This document shows, piece by piece, positions 54,707 through 63,968 of a DNA stretch of 64,000 nucleotides. The notes beneath the pieces are model-generated. The model had not been told where the DNA came from. It searched no databases and saw nothing but the letters and a program-made list of their open reading frames with translations. A program made the position numbers and the translations under genes. The DNA comes from Flavivirga sp. 57AJ16 (GTDB lineage Bacteria; Bacteroidota; Bacteroidia; Flavobacteriales; Flavobacteriaceae). Each line of letters opens with the position of its first letter. Position 1 is the first letter of the stretch. Location of the stretch: positions 62,001 to 126,000 of the forward strand of contig NZ_JAQZAT010000010.1 in the NCBI RefSeq assembly GCF_028736925.1. Reading direction: 5' to 3'.

Positions 54707-56617
54707 TTATTTTTTAATTAGGGCTACTTTTGCATTGTCTTGTTTATTCACTTCTTTGTAAAAGTTTCTAAATGATTCGTAATCTTCTTTTGGAAACTCA
54801 CCATCTTTTATTACAAATGCTCGTTTATAAATAAGGGTGTTCTCATCCTTAACGATCACCTCGGTTTTATAACTGCCAAATTTATTTTCAATGGTTTTAT
54901 TGTCGGGTTTGGATTCTACATTATAGTCCTGTGGTAATTTAATTTCGACTTCGTCTATATCTGTAAACCCTCTTTTAATTTTAAGAGGAAGCTTTCTATT
55001 TCTATAACGATCCGGGATCTCTGTATTTCTATTTAAAGCATTTAACGTAAGCAGCATTCTATTTCCTATTTTTTTAGAATAATTAGTTGCCTGAAAACTA
55101 ACATCTTCAATAAACTCAACAGTTTCTTTATTATTTGTGATATGCATATTATTGATGTTGACCGTATTTATATATTTCCATCGTTTTTTATAATGCTTAT
55201 CAAGGTCTCTCTCTGTTTCGGTTTCTAACCAATATTTATCATCATATTGGATCCCTTTGGAATTAACATTTACATGGGCATCAATAGCCCCATCATTCGA
55301 AATCGTATAATTCCCTTTAATTAGTTGTACACTCTCTTCTGCCCTGTACTTTTTTGTATGCTGAATTTTACCCCCTTCTGGAGTGATGACCAATACATCT
55401 CTATCGTCGGTGAAGTCCCCAATAAAACCAAAGGGGAATTTTTGGTTTGTACATTCTAGCCATATATCTTCTTTATCTTCTTGTGGAATGTTAAGGATAA
55501 CATGGTTACCTTGCATAGCTGCAAAGTCTTTCTCTAAACTTCTTTGAGATTTGCCTGCATATACAACGGTATAATTAGACTTAACTCCTGCAGCTTTTAA
55601 AAGTGACATGGTATAATTTGTTAAAGCCTTACAATCTCCATAACCTAATTTATCTACCTCTGAAGCGTTAAAAGGTTTCCAGCCTCCAATACCTACTTGC
55701 ACGCTTATATAGCGTGTTTTACCTTGTACGTATTCATATATTTTCTTTGCCTTTTCCACATCATTTGGAGCATCTTTCACCAAACTTTGTATCATACTAA
55801 TGGTACTTGCTGGCAAATCATAAGTATCTTTTATTAAATCATGGTACATCCATTTTCCGAACTCGCTCCAATTTTCAACTTGTGTATGCACCCCTTCTAG
55901 TGTAAATTGTTTCGAAGCGACTAAAACTTTTGGGTACAAACTAGAAGATGTGGGACTATATGCCTCAGGTTTAATAGCTTCAATATTTTTTACTTCATAT
56001 TTAATTTTTCCTGAAAGGGCTTCTTTTTCTAAACCTAAAGCCTCAAAATTCTTTTCTTTTGTTCTAATAGTAATATCTTCTGGAAAATCTATAGTATAAG
56101 TACTTTTCTCTGCACTTAAAAAATAATCATTTATAGGTATAAAAGGTTGTATAAATGCCGTATTGTTATTTACAATTTCACTAGTAAATTCGATGGTATA
56201 TGGATACTCAATGGGCGTATATTCTAAATATTTAACTCTGGAATCCGAATATAGTGTGCCACCGTCCACAGCACTAACGTCTTTAAAATCGTTTTTCTTG
56301 ATTTTTTTAATTTCTTTACCGAAATTATCAAAAACCAAAACTTCTAAACTCTTGATTTTTACATTATCATCATAGTACGCATAGGCACCTACATGATCAT
56401 CTCCTTCTTTATTTAAGACAGTAATAACTTTTTTCTTGGTAACATACATTTCGCTGGACGATCTTAACGAAATATGTATATCATTAGATCGAATAACCGC
56501 ATTAGCTTTTTCTTTAAGATTTGCTGGAATGGTATAGCTGGTATATAAATTTTCTTGTGAAGAAACAGATAAACTTATGAGCATAATAACTATGCTCACA
56601 ATTTTTTTTACTATCAT
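54707..56617 (-). CDS. DUF3857 and transglutaminase-like secreted protein
   Basis: The 636-residue protein has a signal peptide (VSIVIMLISLSVSSQ). The DUF3857 domain occupies about residues 55-215. The transglutaminase-like core has the Cys in KLGYGDCKALTNYTMSLLKA (about 330), the His in MQGNHVILNI and Asp/Glu in DIWLECTNQ. A beta-rich C-terminal part follows. It is exported, and the exact role is unknown; family members are thought to process cell-wall or protein substrates. Minus-strand neighbours are a truncated homologue and the MazG-like gene. Confidence 0.9.
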   Translation of the reverse strand: MIVKKIVSIVIMLISLSVSSQENLYTSYTIPANLKEKANAVIRSNDIHISLRSSSEMYVTKKKVITVLNKEGDDHVGAYAYYDDNVKIKSLEVLVFDNFGKEIKKIKKNDFKDVSAVDGGTLYSDSRVKYLEYTPIEYPYTIEFTSEIVNNNTAFIQPFIPINDYFLSAEKSTYTIDFPEDITIRTKEKNFEALGLEKEALSGKIKYEVKNIEAIKPEAYSPTSSSLYPKVLVASKQFTLEGVHTQVENWSEFGKWMYHDLIKDTYDLPASTISMIQSLVKDAPNDVEKAKKIYEYVQGKTRYISVQVGIGGWKPFNASEVDKLGYGDCKALTNYTMSLLKAAGVKSNYTVVYAGKSQRSLEKDFAAMQGNHVILNIPQEDKEDIWLECTNQKFPFGFIGDFTDDRDVLVITPEGGKIQHTKKYRAEESVQLIKGNYTISNDGAIDAHVNVNSKGIQYDDKYWLETETERDLDKHYKKRWKYINTVNINNMHITNNKETVEFIEDVSFQATNYSKKIGNRMLLTLNALNRNTEIPDRYRNRKLPLKIKRGFTDIDEVEIKLPQDYNVESKPDNKTIENKFGSYKTEVIVKDENTLIYKRAFVIKDGEFPKEDYESFRNFYKEVNKQDNAKVALIKK

Positions 56618-56675
56618 ATATTTACAACTTTAAACTTCAAAAGATATTTGTATCTGACCGATCATTGTTATGAAC

Positions 56676-57212
56676 TCAGTTTTTTCCATAAAAGATCCTT
56701 TTTGTCCGGAAAAATAAAATTCTCACAAACAATACAAGAAAAGATGGGATAAAAATATATTTAAACTCGCTAAATAACACTTTCATTCCCCATTCTGAAA
56801 AAAAATCCTTTATCCCAATTGGCGACACCTGTATCCCTCGAAAAGGGAAGAAAAAACGACCGTTATTAAAAGGGATAAAAAAACCAACACCTTTCCCTCC
56901 AGATGTCATAGCATCTAAAATACCGTGTGAAAGCGTTGATAAAAAAATAACTAAAAACCAGATCCCTTTATTTTTTCTACCTAAGCTAATCATCAAAACA
57001 AAAGCCCATAAAACGGAAAACAATATAGAATGGGAAAAACCCCGATGTCCCAAGGGGTGGCCGTAGGGTATACCAAATTTAAAGGCTATAACATCAAAAT
57101 CTGGAAGTATTGTTGAAAATATAGCAAATACCATGAGCCATTTGGCATGATGCTTATCAATAACTTTAGCTAAGGTAAAACCAACCACTGCATGCCCAAA
57201 TATAGATGCCAT
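56676..57212 (-). CDS. YdjM-type membrane metal-dependent hydrolase
   Basis: The 178-residue protein has four or five hydrophobic segments. Conserved metal-binding positions are SIFGHAVVGFTLAKV, ILPDFDVIAFKFGIPYGHPL, GHRGFSHSILF and LSHGILDAMTSGGKGVGFF. The family is also called DUF457/LexA-binding inner-membrane hydrolase. The natural substrate is unknown. Its start overlaps the dtd stop by one base. Confidence 0.9.
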   Translation of the reverse strand: MASIFGHAVVGFTLAKVIDKHHAKWLMVFAIFSTILPDFDVIAFKFGIPYGHPLGHRGFSHSILFSVLWAFVLMISLGRKNKGIWFLVIFLSTLSHGILDAMTSGGKGVGFFIPFNNGRFFFPFRGIQVSPIGIKDFFSEWGMKVLFSEFKYIFIPSFLVLFVRILFFRTKRIFYGKN

Positions 57213-57664
57213 TACGTTTTATTTTTTGAATCGATTATTATGGTTACCGGCCCGTCGTTAAGCAGCTCTACTTTCATATCGGCCCCAAATTGTCCTGTCT
57301 GCACTTTTTTACCTAAATCAACTTCTAATTGTTCTATAAAATTTTCATAAAGTGGCACAGCAATATCTGGTTTTGCTGCTTTAATATAACTTGGCCTATG
57401 TCCTTTTTTTGTTGAAGCATGTAAAGTAAACTGACTTACCACCAGAGCGTCGCCATTGGTATCTAACAAGGCTTTATTCATGATGTTATTTTCATCGCCA
57501 AAAACACGAAGGTTTACTATCTTATTGGTTAACCATTTAATATCCTCTAACGTATCTTCATTAACAATGCCTAAAAAGACTAAAAGCCCCTTAGAAATGG
57601 ATGCTACTTTTACCCCATCAATAGTGACACTTGCTTTTGATACTCTTTGAATAACAACTTTCAT
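57212..57664 (-). CDS. dtd: D-aminoacyl-tRNA deacylase
   Basis: The 150-residue enzyme removes D-amino acids from tRNA. It starts MKVVIQRVSKASVTIDG and contains VSQFTLHASTKKGHRPSY (SQFTLH motif) and the C-terminal LLNDGPVTIIIDS (Gly-cisPro motif). It is complete. A 22-unit ATT microsatellite lies just 20 bp upstream of the start. Confidence 0.95.
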   Translation of the reverse strand: MKVVIQRVSKASVTIDGVKVASISKGLLVFLGIVNEDTLEDIKWLTNKIVNLRVFGDENNIMNKALLDTNGDALVVSQFTLHASTKKGHRPSYIKAAKPDIAVPLYENFIEQLEVDLGKKVQTGQFGADMKVELLNDGPVTIIIDSKNKT

Positions 57665-57683
57665 TTTTCCTAAATCCCCAAAA

Positions 57684-57749
<66 letters not shown>

Positions 57750-57858
57750 GATCACTGCCACTGCAAACTGCTCACTGATTACTGCCACTGCAAACTGCAA
57801 ACTGCAAACTGCTCACTGATTACTGCCACTGCAAACTGCTTACTGATTACTGATTACT
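57750..57858. repeat. tandem ACTGCAAACTGC/ACTGATT minisatellite
   Basis: Repeated short units CTGCCACTGCAAACTG and CTCACTGATTA alternate several times, ending at the stop region of rsgA. Confidence 0.75.
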
Positions 57859-58804
57859 AATTCTCCCAATGATCTGTTCTGTAATGTTCATTTTCGTCTT
57901 CAATAATTTGTAAATAGCTTCTGTAACGCGAAAACGCTATCTCATCATTATCCAGTGCCTTTTTAACAGCACATTTAGGCTCCTGGATGTGTAAGCAATT
58001 ATTAAACTTACAATCTTGTTTCAATTGAAATATTTCCGGAAAATAATCACCAACTTCCTCTTTGTCCATATCGACCACCCCAAAACCTTTTATTCCAGGC
58101 GTATCAATAATTTTTGCACCAAAGCTTAAATCGAACATTTCTGCAAAGGTTGTTGTATGCTGCCCTTGCATATGCTGTGTTGAAATTTCTTTTGTCTTAA
58201 TATTTAAAGTTGGTTCAATAGCATTTACAAGTGTAGATTTCCCCACTCCAGAATGTCCCGAAAACATACTAACCTTATCACGCATCAAAGCCTTTACTTT
58301 ATCTACATTTTTGCCAGTTTTAGCAGAAACCCCTATACATTCATACCCTATTTTTCTATAAATATGGGCCAGGTATTTAACCTCTAAAAGCGTTTCATCA
58401 TCATAAGTATCTACTTTATTAAATAGTAATATTGTTTTAATGGAATAGGCATTGGCTGTTACTAAAAATCGATCTATAAAACTGGTTAACGTTGGTGGGT
58501 TATTAATAGTGATCATTAAAAAAACCTGATCCAAATTGGCAGCAATAATATGTGTTTGCTTAGATAGATTAACCGATTTTCTAACAATGTAATTTGTTCT
58601 ATCATGAATCTTGTGTATGATACCTGATTCTTGGTTATTATTGGTTTCGAGTTCAAAATCTACCATATCACCAACAGCAATGGGATTTGTACTTTTAATG
58701 CCTTTTATACGGAATTTCCCTTTTATTCGACATTCATAAACATGGCCCAAATCGGTTTTTACCGTGTACCAACTTCCAGTAGATTTATAAACAAGTCCTG
58801 TCAT
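57857..58804 (-). CDS. rsgA: ribosome small-subunit-dependent GTPase A
   Basis: The 315-residue circularly permuted GTPase matures the 30S subunit. OB-fold start MTGLVYKSTGSWYTVKTD, then G4 LFNKVD, G1 GHSGVGKSTLVNA and G3 IDTPGIKGFG in permuted order. The zinc knuckle is CKFNNCLHIQEPKCAVKKAL. Complete and typical length. Confidence 0.96.
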   Translation of the reverse strand: MTGLVYKSTGSWYTVKTDLGHVYECRIKGKFRIKGIKSTNPIAVGDMVDFELETNNNQESGIIHKIHDRTNYIVRKSVNLSKQTHIIAANLDQVFLMITINNPPTLTSFIDRFLVTANAYSIKTILLFNKVDTYDDETLLEVKYLAHIYRKIGYECIGVSAKTGKNVDKVKALMRDKVSMFSGHSGVGKSTLVNAIEPTLNIKTKEISTQHMQGQHTTTFAEMFDLSFGAKIIDTPGIKGFGVVDMDKEEVGDYFPEIFQLKQDCKFNNCLHIQEPKCAVKKALDNDEIAFSRYRSYLQIIEDENEHYRTDHWEN

Positions 58805-58893
58805 ATTTTTTCAAAAGTAAAGTTAAAAAATCTTTTTTTTGGTATGGATATTGTTTAATCTTGTCATTATTAATTTAAAAAAACTCTAATAAC

Positions 58894-59343
58894 ATGAAAA
58901 AACTACTTATTGTTTTTACTATTGCTTTATTTTCTTTTATCGACGCCAGTGCTCAAGTAGAGTATAAAGTTATTACTAGTATAGAATCTATTGTTCCTAA
59001 TGGTTTAGGGCGTTCTAGGCTTATTAGCGCTAACGAAGAAAAAGATTATAAAGAATTTACTAGCACACAAACCGAAGAAGACAACACCCGCAACAAATCT
59101 AAACGTGGAGAAATAAGAGTGAAAGGTTTTGATGAAACAAAATTATTAAACTTTTATAATATAGGTGGTATCCGTTTTCAAAACATTGCCGCTAATGATG
59201 CCATAATTACTTCAAAAATCAATACGATGATAGAAGAAGGATGGGAGCTGGCTTTTGTGACTAGTGCTGTTGAAAGTGATAGTGGTAAAGGAGATGGTAA
59301 AGGTATTTTTATTACCCGTTATATTTTTAAAAGAAATAAGTAA
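58894..59343 (+). CDS. secreted protein of unknown function
   Basis: The 149-residue protein has a signal peptide (LLIVFTIALFSFIDASAQ, cleavage after AQ). The mature part ends with EEGWELAFVTSAVES and FITRYIFKR, a pattern like DUF4177 short proteins. No catalytic residues are evident. It is on the plus strand between minus-strand operons and shares a bidirectional terminator with the DAHP synthase operon. Confidence 0.75.
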   Translation: MKKLLIVFTIALFSFIDASAQVEYKVITSIESIVPNGLGRSRLISANEEKDYKEFTSTQTEEDNTRNKSKRGEIRVKGFDETKLLNFYNIGGIRFQNIAANDAIITSKINTMIEEGWELAFVTSAVESDSGKGDGKGIFITRYIFKRNK

Positions 59344-59361
59344 TAACCTTACTTACCAAAT

Positions 59362-59391
59362 AAAAAAACCTCGCAATTGCGAGGTTTTTTT
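59362..59391. terminator. bidirectional terminator
   Basis: AAAAAAACCTCGCAATTGCG pairs with its own continuation; an 8-bp GC-containing stem is flanked by A and T runs. It ends both the plus-strand gene at 58894 and the minus-strand aromatic operon. Confidence 0.85.
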
Positions 59392-59408
59392 ATAAAGTTC
59401 ATTATCAT

Positions 59409-60491
59409 TTAACCATTAATGATCTTCTCTTGATGGTTAATAGACTCTTGGTGAATGGCTTTAAACATTCTTAGAATGAACTCCTCACTCAATCCGTGCT
59501 CTTCTCCTTCTAAAACCATTTTTCCTAAAATCTCATTCCAACGTTTAGATTGTAATACGGCTACGTTCTTCTGCTTTTTAAGAGATCCAATACCATCAGC
59601 AGCTTCCATACGTTTTCCTAATAAAGTGATAATTTGGTTATCTACAACATCTATTTGCGCTCTTAAATTATTTAAGGCACTGTTGTACTCTGCTTCAGCA
59701 TCCGTCTCTTTTCTAATTTTAAGGTCTTTCATAATTTGCACTAAGGTAGCAGGTGTTACTTGCTGTGCAGCATCACTCCATGCATTTTCAGGATCGTAAT
59801 GAGTTTCAATCATTAACCCATCAAAATTTAAATCTAAAGCTGTTTGAGACACATCAAAAATCATATCCCGATTACCTGTTATATGGGATGGATCATTAAT
59901 TAAAGGAATATCTGGAAATTTATTTTGAAACTCGATAGCCAATTGCCATTCTGGAATATTTCTATATTTGGTTTTTTGATATGTTGAAAACCCTCTATGA
60001 ATAGCGCCTATATTTTTAACGCCTGCTTTGTATATTCTTTCAATGCCCCCTAGCCATAAAGACAAATCTGGATTTACAGGATTTTTTATCAGCACGGGCT
60101 TATCCGTTCCTTGTAAAGCATCTGCAATCTCTTGCATGATGAACGGGCTCACTGTAGAACGTGCGCCAATCCATAATAAATCTACATCATGCTCTAAAGC
60201 CAATTTTACATGAGCAGCATTAGCTACTTCTGTACAGATTTTCATTCCTGTTTCCGCTTTTACCTTTTGTAGCCACTTTAAACCCAATGCACCAACACCT
60301 TCAAACATGCCTGGTCTTGTTCTTGGTTTCCAAATACCTGCTCTAAAATAGTTAACGTCTGTATCTTTTAACTCATGAGCTATTTTTAATACTTGCTCTT
60401 CTGTTTCGGCACTGCAAGGTCCTGCAATAACCAAAGGATGATCTAAATTCAATGCATCCAACCAGTTTCTCATTTCTTTTTTATTTTCCAT
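59409..60491 (-). CDS. bifunctional DAHP synthase / chorismate mutase (type II, AroQ)
   Basis: The 360-residue fusion catalyses the first shikimate-pathway step and chorismate to prephenate. The DAHP synthase part (about 1-265) has HPLVIAGPCSAETEEQ, FRAGIWKPRTRPGMFEGVG, LIKNPVNPDLSLWLGGIE and DPSHITGNRDMI. The C-terminal chorismate mutase (about 270-360) has LNNLRAQIDVVDNQIITLLG and KRMEAADGIG, KKQKNVAVLQSKRWNEIL. tyrA is 20 bp upstream in the operon, so the mutase feeds it and the prephenate dehydratase. Confidence 0.95.
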   Translation of the reverse strand: MENKKEMRNWLDALNLDHPLVIAGPCSAETEEQVLKIAHELKDTDVNYFRAGIWKPRTRPGMFEGVGALGLKWLQKVKAETGMKICTEVANAAHVKLALEHDVDLLWIGARSTVSPFIMQEIADALQGTDKPVLIKNPVNPDLSLWLGGIERIYKAGVKNIGAIHRGFSTYQKTKYRNIPEWQLAIEFQNKFPDIPLINDPSHITGNRDMIFDVSQTALDLNFDGLMIETHYDPENAWSDAAQQVTPATLVQIMKDLKIRKETDAEAEYNSALNNLRAQIDVVDNQIITLLGKRMEAADGIGSLKKQKNVAVLQSKRWNEILGKMVLEGEEHGLSEEFILRMFKAIHQESINHQEKIING

Positions 60492-60511
60492 TTTACTTAA
60501 TATTCAGCCGA

Positions 60512-61363
60512 CTAAGCTATTCCGTTTAAAATTTGTTTTATATAATTCGTATTTTTCATTTCGTTATAAATGGCTTCGAAGTCATCTTTTTCCATAAGCT
60601 CTTTAAAATTCTTTAGATTATGGATGTATTCTTCTAAGGTCTCAATGACATTGGCTTTATTTTGTTTAAAAATAGGCGTCCACATTTCTGGGGAGCTCTT
60701 TGCCAGACGAACTGTAGAAGCAAATCCACTACCTGCCATATCGAAAATATCACGTTCATTTTTTTCCTTTTCTATCACTGTTTTGCCTAACATAAATGAA
60801 CTTATATGCGATAAATGCGACATATAAGCAATGTGTTTATCGTGTGCTTCTGGATTCATATAACGAATACGCATCCCTATATCCACAAAAAGTTTTAACG
60901 CCTTTTCTTGAAGCTTGAATGCCGTTTTTTCAACTTCACAAACAATATTTGTTTTTCCCTTAAACAGGCCGCTAATAGCTGCACTGGGACCTGAATGTTC
61001 AGTTCCCGCTATAGGGTGCATGGCTAAAAAATTTCTACGCTTGGGATGATTTTCAATGACCTTGCATATGTCTAATTTGGTAGACCCCGCATCCACAACC
61101 AATCCTGAATCGGGTATCCTATCCAAAACAGTTGGCAATAACTTTACTGTAGCATCCACAGGAATGGATACAATAACTAAATCGGCATTAACAATATCCT
61201 CTAAGGTTGCTTTTTTATCAATTAAATGAAGCGACAAAGCTTCTTTGAGTGTTGCTTCCTTCCTGCTAATACCGTGAATAACCACTCCAGGGTTATTCTT
61301 TTTAATATCTATAGCAAGGCTACCTCCTATTAATCCAATTCCTATGATGTATATGTTTTCCAT
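60512..61363 (-). CDS. tyrA: prephenate dehydrogenase
   Basis: The 283-residue NAD-dependent enzyme (start ATG 61363, MENIYIIGIGLIGGSLAIDI) makes 4-hydroxyphenylpyruvate for tyrosine. The Rossmann GxGLIGGS motif is at the N-terminus. DLVIVSIPVDAT, DAGSTKLDICKVIE, HPIAGTEHSGPSAA and FDMAGSGFASTVRLA are family blocks. A longer frame (61387) only adds residues coded by a CCTCTCC repeat. The first about 60 bases are repeated twice more in tandem upstream. Confidence 0.94.
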   Translation of the reverse strand: MENIYIIGIGLIGGSLAIDIKKNNPGVVIHGISRKEATLKEALSLHLIDKKATLEDIVNADLVIVSIPVDATVKLLPTVLDRIPDSGLVVDAGSTKLDICKVIENHPKRRNFLAMHPIAGTEHSGPSAAISGLFKGKTNIVCEVEKTAFKLQEKALKLFVDIGMRIRYMNPEAHDKHIAYMSHLSHISSFMLGKTVIEKEKNERDIFDMAGSGFASTVRLAKSSPEMWTPIFKQNKANVIETLEEYIHNLKNFKELMEKDDFEAIYNEMKNTNYIKQILNGIA

Positions 61364-61925
61364 TTTCCTCTCCCTAACCCTCTCCAAAGGAGAGGGAATT
61401 ATTATGGCGTTTATTTAGTTATTTTGTTCTCTGTTTTTTACTCATAATAAATTTAATCACAGACTTCTAACTTCTAACTTCTGTCTTCTGTCTTCAAACT
61501 ACCTAACCCTTTTTATAGTAAGGCTACCTTCTATTAATCCAATTCCTATGATCTATATGTTTTCCATTTTCCTCTCCCTAACCCTCTCCAAAGGAGAGGG
61601 AATTATTATGGCGTTTATTTAGTTATTTTGTTCTCTGTTTTTTACTCATAATAAATTTAATCACAGACTTCAAACTTCTAACTACCTAACCCTTTTTATA
61701 GCAAGGCTACCTTCTATTAATCCAATTCCTATGATGTATATGTTTTCCATTTTCCTCTCCCTAACCCTCTCCAAAGGAGAGGGAATTATTATGGCGTTTA
61801 TTTAGTTATTTTGTTCTCTGTTTTTTACTCATAATAAATTTAATCACAGACTTCAAACTTCAAACTTCTAACTTCTAACTTCTGTTTTCTGTTTTCTGTC
61901 TTCAAACTACCTAACCCTTTTTATA
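61309..61925. repeat. tandem triplication of the tyrA 5' end and upstream spacer
   Basis: Three units begin with GCAAGGCTACC (near 61314, 61519 and 61701, the second with one change) and each runs through TATGTTTTCCATTTTCC, the hairpin CCCTCTCCAAAGGAGAGGG, GGCGTTTATTTAGTTATTTT, and a variable ACTTCTAACTTCTG minirepeat to CTACCTAACCCTTTTTATAG. The final junction equals the aminotransferase 3' end. Each extra unit encodes a 22-codon peptide beginning MENIYIIGIGLIEGSLAIKR. Confidence 0.85.
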
Positions 61926-63052
61926 GCCTCCTCTAAAACTTCGTTAGATGCACATAAAGAAAATCGAATATATCCTTCACCTTTACTTCCAAAAATAGTT
62001 CCTGGGGTAATGAATATGTGATTGTTTTTAAGTACTGAATCTATATAGGCTTCTGCATTTTCGGATCCTGGTAGCTTAGCCCAAACAAAAAGTCCTACGG
62101 CATTTTTATCGTACGTACAATTTAAAGCGTCTGCTAATTGCCAAACTAAATCGCGACGCTGTTTATAGACACTATTAAGCGTAACAAACCACATGTCTGA
62201 ACATTTTAAAGCTTCAATAGCCCCTTTTTGAATACCATAAAACATGCCTGAATCCATGTTACTCTTCACCTTTAAAATATTGCTTATATGCTCACTATCT
62301 CCCACAACCATTCCTACACGCCATCCTGCCATATTAAAAGTCTTACTTAACGAATTAAGTTCCAAACACACCTCTTTTGCTCCTGCAACACTAAGTATAC
62401 TTTTTGGCGCATCATTCAATATAAAACTATACGGATTGTCATTAACTATTAAAATTCCGTGACGCTTCGCAAATGCCACTAATTCTTCAAACAAGTATGT
62501 GTTTGGCAGAGCGCCTGTTGGCATATGTGGATAGTTTACCCACATGAGCTTCACCTTGCTCAAATCCAATTGCTCTAAAGCTTCAAAATCCGGCAACCAA
62601 TTATTTGCTGCATCCAATTCGTAAAAAACAGGTTTTGCTCCTACTAATTTAGTAACGGATTGATACGTTGGATATCCAGGGTTTGGAATCAGCACGGCAT
62701 CACCTTCATTTAAATATGCCATTGAAATGTGCATGATCCCTTCTTTACTTCCCATGAGCGGTAAAACCTCGGAGGTAGCACTTAAAGAAACCGAAAAATG
62801 TTCTTCGTAAAACCTCGCCATAGCGTCTCTTAGCTCTGGCAATCCCTGATAACTTTGATACTTATGTGCATTAGGAGCCAACAACCCTTCTTTTATGGCC
62901 TCTACCACTCTTTGCGGTGGCTGTAAATCCGGACTCCCAATACCTAAATTAATGATAGGTTTTCCACTGGTTATAAGAAAGTTTACCTCTCTTAATTTTT
63001 TAGAAAAGTAATATTCTTCTACCGTTAGCAATCTGTTAGCAGCTTCAATCAT
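61907..63052 (-). CDS. PLP-dependent class I/II aminotransferase
   Basis: The 381-residue aminotransferase probably transaminates prephenate, phenylpyruvate or hydroxyphenylpyruvate. Motifs: NLGIGSPDLQPPQRVVEAIK, YQSYQGLPELRDAMARFY, LIPNPGYPTYQ, NYPHMPTGALP and the PLP lysine in NSLSKTFNMAGWRVGMVVG. It overlaps the prephenate dehydratase gene by 4 bp (ATGA). Its 3' end took part in the neighbouring tandem duplication. Confidence 0.93.
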   Translation of the reverse strand: MIEAANRLLTVEEYYFSKKLREVNFLITSGKPIINLGIGSPDLQPPQRVVEAIKEGLLAPNAHKYQSYQGLPELRDAMARFYEEHFSVSLSATSEVLPLMGSKEGIMHISMAYLNEGDAVLIPNPGYPTYQSVTKLVGAKPVFYELDAANNWLPDFEALEQLDLSKVKLMWVNYPHMPTGALPNTYLFEELVAFAKRHGILIVNDNPYSFILNDAPKSILSVAGAKEVCLELNSLSKTFNMAGWRVGMVVGDSEHISNILKVKSNMDSGMFYGIQKGAIEALKCSDMWFVTLNSVYKQRRDLVWQLADALNCTYDKNAVGLFVWAKLPGSENAEAYIDSVLKNNHIFITPGTIFGSKGEGYIRFSLCASNEVLEEAIKRVR

Positions 63053-63876
63053 AACTTAGCTTTTTTATATTCACCGAGCACTTTAAGTCCTTTTCCCATA
63101 ATATTAATTATAGATTTTGCTTTTTTAAAATCCTCATATTGTTCAAAAGTAACATCAACAAAAAAAGCATATTTCCAAGGTGTTTCAATTATTGGTAATG
63201 ATTGAATTTTAGTTAAATTCAATTTACAGTCGCTCATCACATTAAGAATGGCTGCCAAACTGCCTCTTTTATGGTCGCTTTCAAACTTAACCGAAGCTTT
63301 ATTGATTTCATTTTCAGGCACTTCAGAATTCGTTCGTTTTATAATAACAAAACGCGTTTCGTTGTGCTTTATAGTTTGAATACTAGACGCCAGAATATCC
63401 AGCGCAAATATATCGGCAGCCAAAGTACTTGCAATAGCACCTATTCCTTTAAGCTTTTTTTCACGTATCCGTTGGGCAACCTCTGCCGTATCCTTATCTT
63501 CTACTAATTTGATATGAGGATATTGCTTAAAAAACTCTTTACACTGCAACAACGCCATAGGATGTGAATAGACTTCTTTTATATCTTCTATGCGTTGACC
63601 CGGCCATGCCATTAAGTTATGCTGAACATCTATATAATACTCCCCGACTATATGTAAACCATATGTATCAATTAAAGCATAATTAGGGATAATGGAGCCT
63701 ACTATAGAATTTTCTAAGGCCATAATAGCCGCATCACATTCTTTAGTAATTAAAGAATCGACCACCCTATCGAATGTCAAACATTCAATGACATCAACTG
63801 GCTTATCAAAAAATTGTTTTGACACAATGTGATGAAAAGACCCTTTTACTCCCTGTATAGCTACCGTTTTAATCAA
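63049..63876 (-). CDS. pheA: prephenate dehydratase
   Basis: The 275-residue enzyme converts prephenate to phenylpyruvate. The catalytic domain has IQGVKGSFHHIVSKQFF, MALENSIVGSIIPNYALID, GAIASTLAADIF and HNETRFVII with the catalytic Thr. The C-terminal ACT domain (HKRGSLAAILNVMSDCKLNL, LPIIETPWKYAFFVDVTF) would bind phenylalanine for feedback inhibition. It is the first gene of the aromatic operon and has no chorismate mutase domain; that activity is on the DAHP synthase fusion. Confidence 0.95.
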   Translation of the reverse strand: MIKTVAIQGVKGSFHHIVSKQFFDKPVDVIECLTFDRVVDSLITKECDAAIMALENSIVGSIIPNYALIDTYGLHIVGEYYIDVQHNLMAWPGQRIEDIKEVYSHPMALLQCKEFFKQYPHIKLVEDKDTAEVAQRIREKKLKGIGAIASTLAADIFALDILASSIQTIKHNETRFVIIKRTNSEVPENEINKASVKFESDHKRGSLAAILNVMSDCKLNLTKIQSLPIIETPWKYAFFVDVTFEQYEDFKKAKSIINIMGKGLKVLGEYKKAKL

Positions 63877-63939
63877 AACTTCGTTTTATTTTATTAAGAC
63901 CTCAATCTTCATTGCGGTTGTTTAATTAAAAAGTTGAAC

Positions 63940-63968
63940 AAAAAAAAGTCCCGATTTTCATCGAGACT
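63940..63968 (-). terminator. terminator of an upstream gene beyond the right edge
   Basis: Minus-strand AGTCTCGATGAAAATCGGGA then CT and eight T. It ends a transcript coming from beyond 64000 and separates it from the pheA operon. Confidence 0.7.

Noticed and set aside
61364-61900. Possible CRISPR-like array upstream of tyrA
   Set aside because: Regular spacing comes from tandem copies of one long unit; there are no short repeats with unique spacers and no cas genes.
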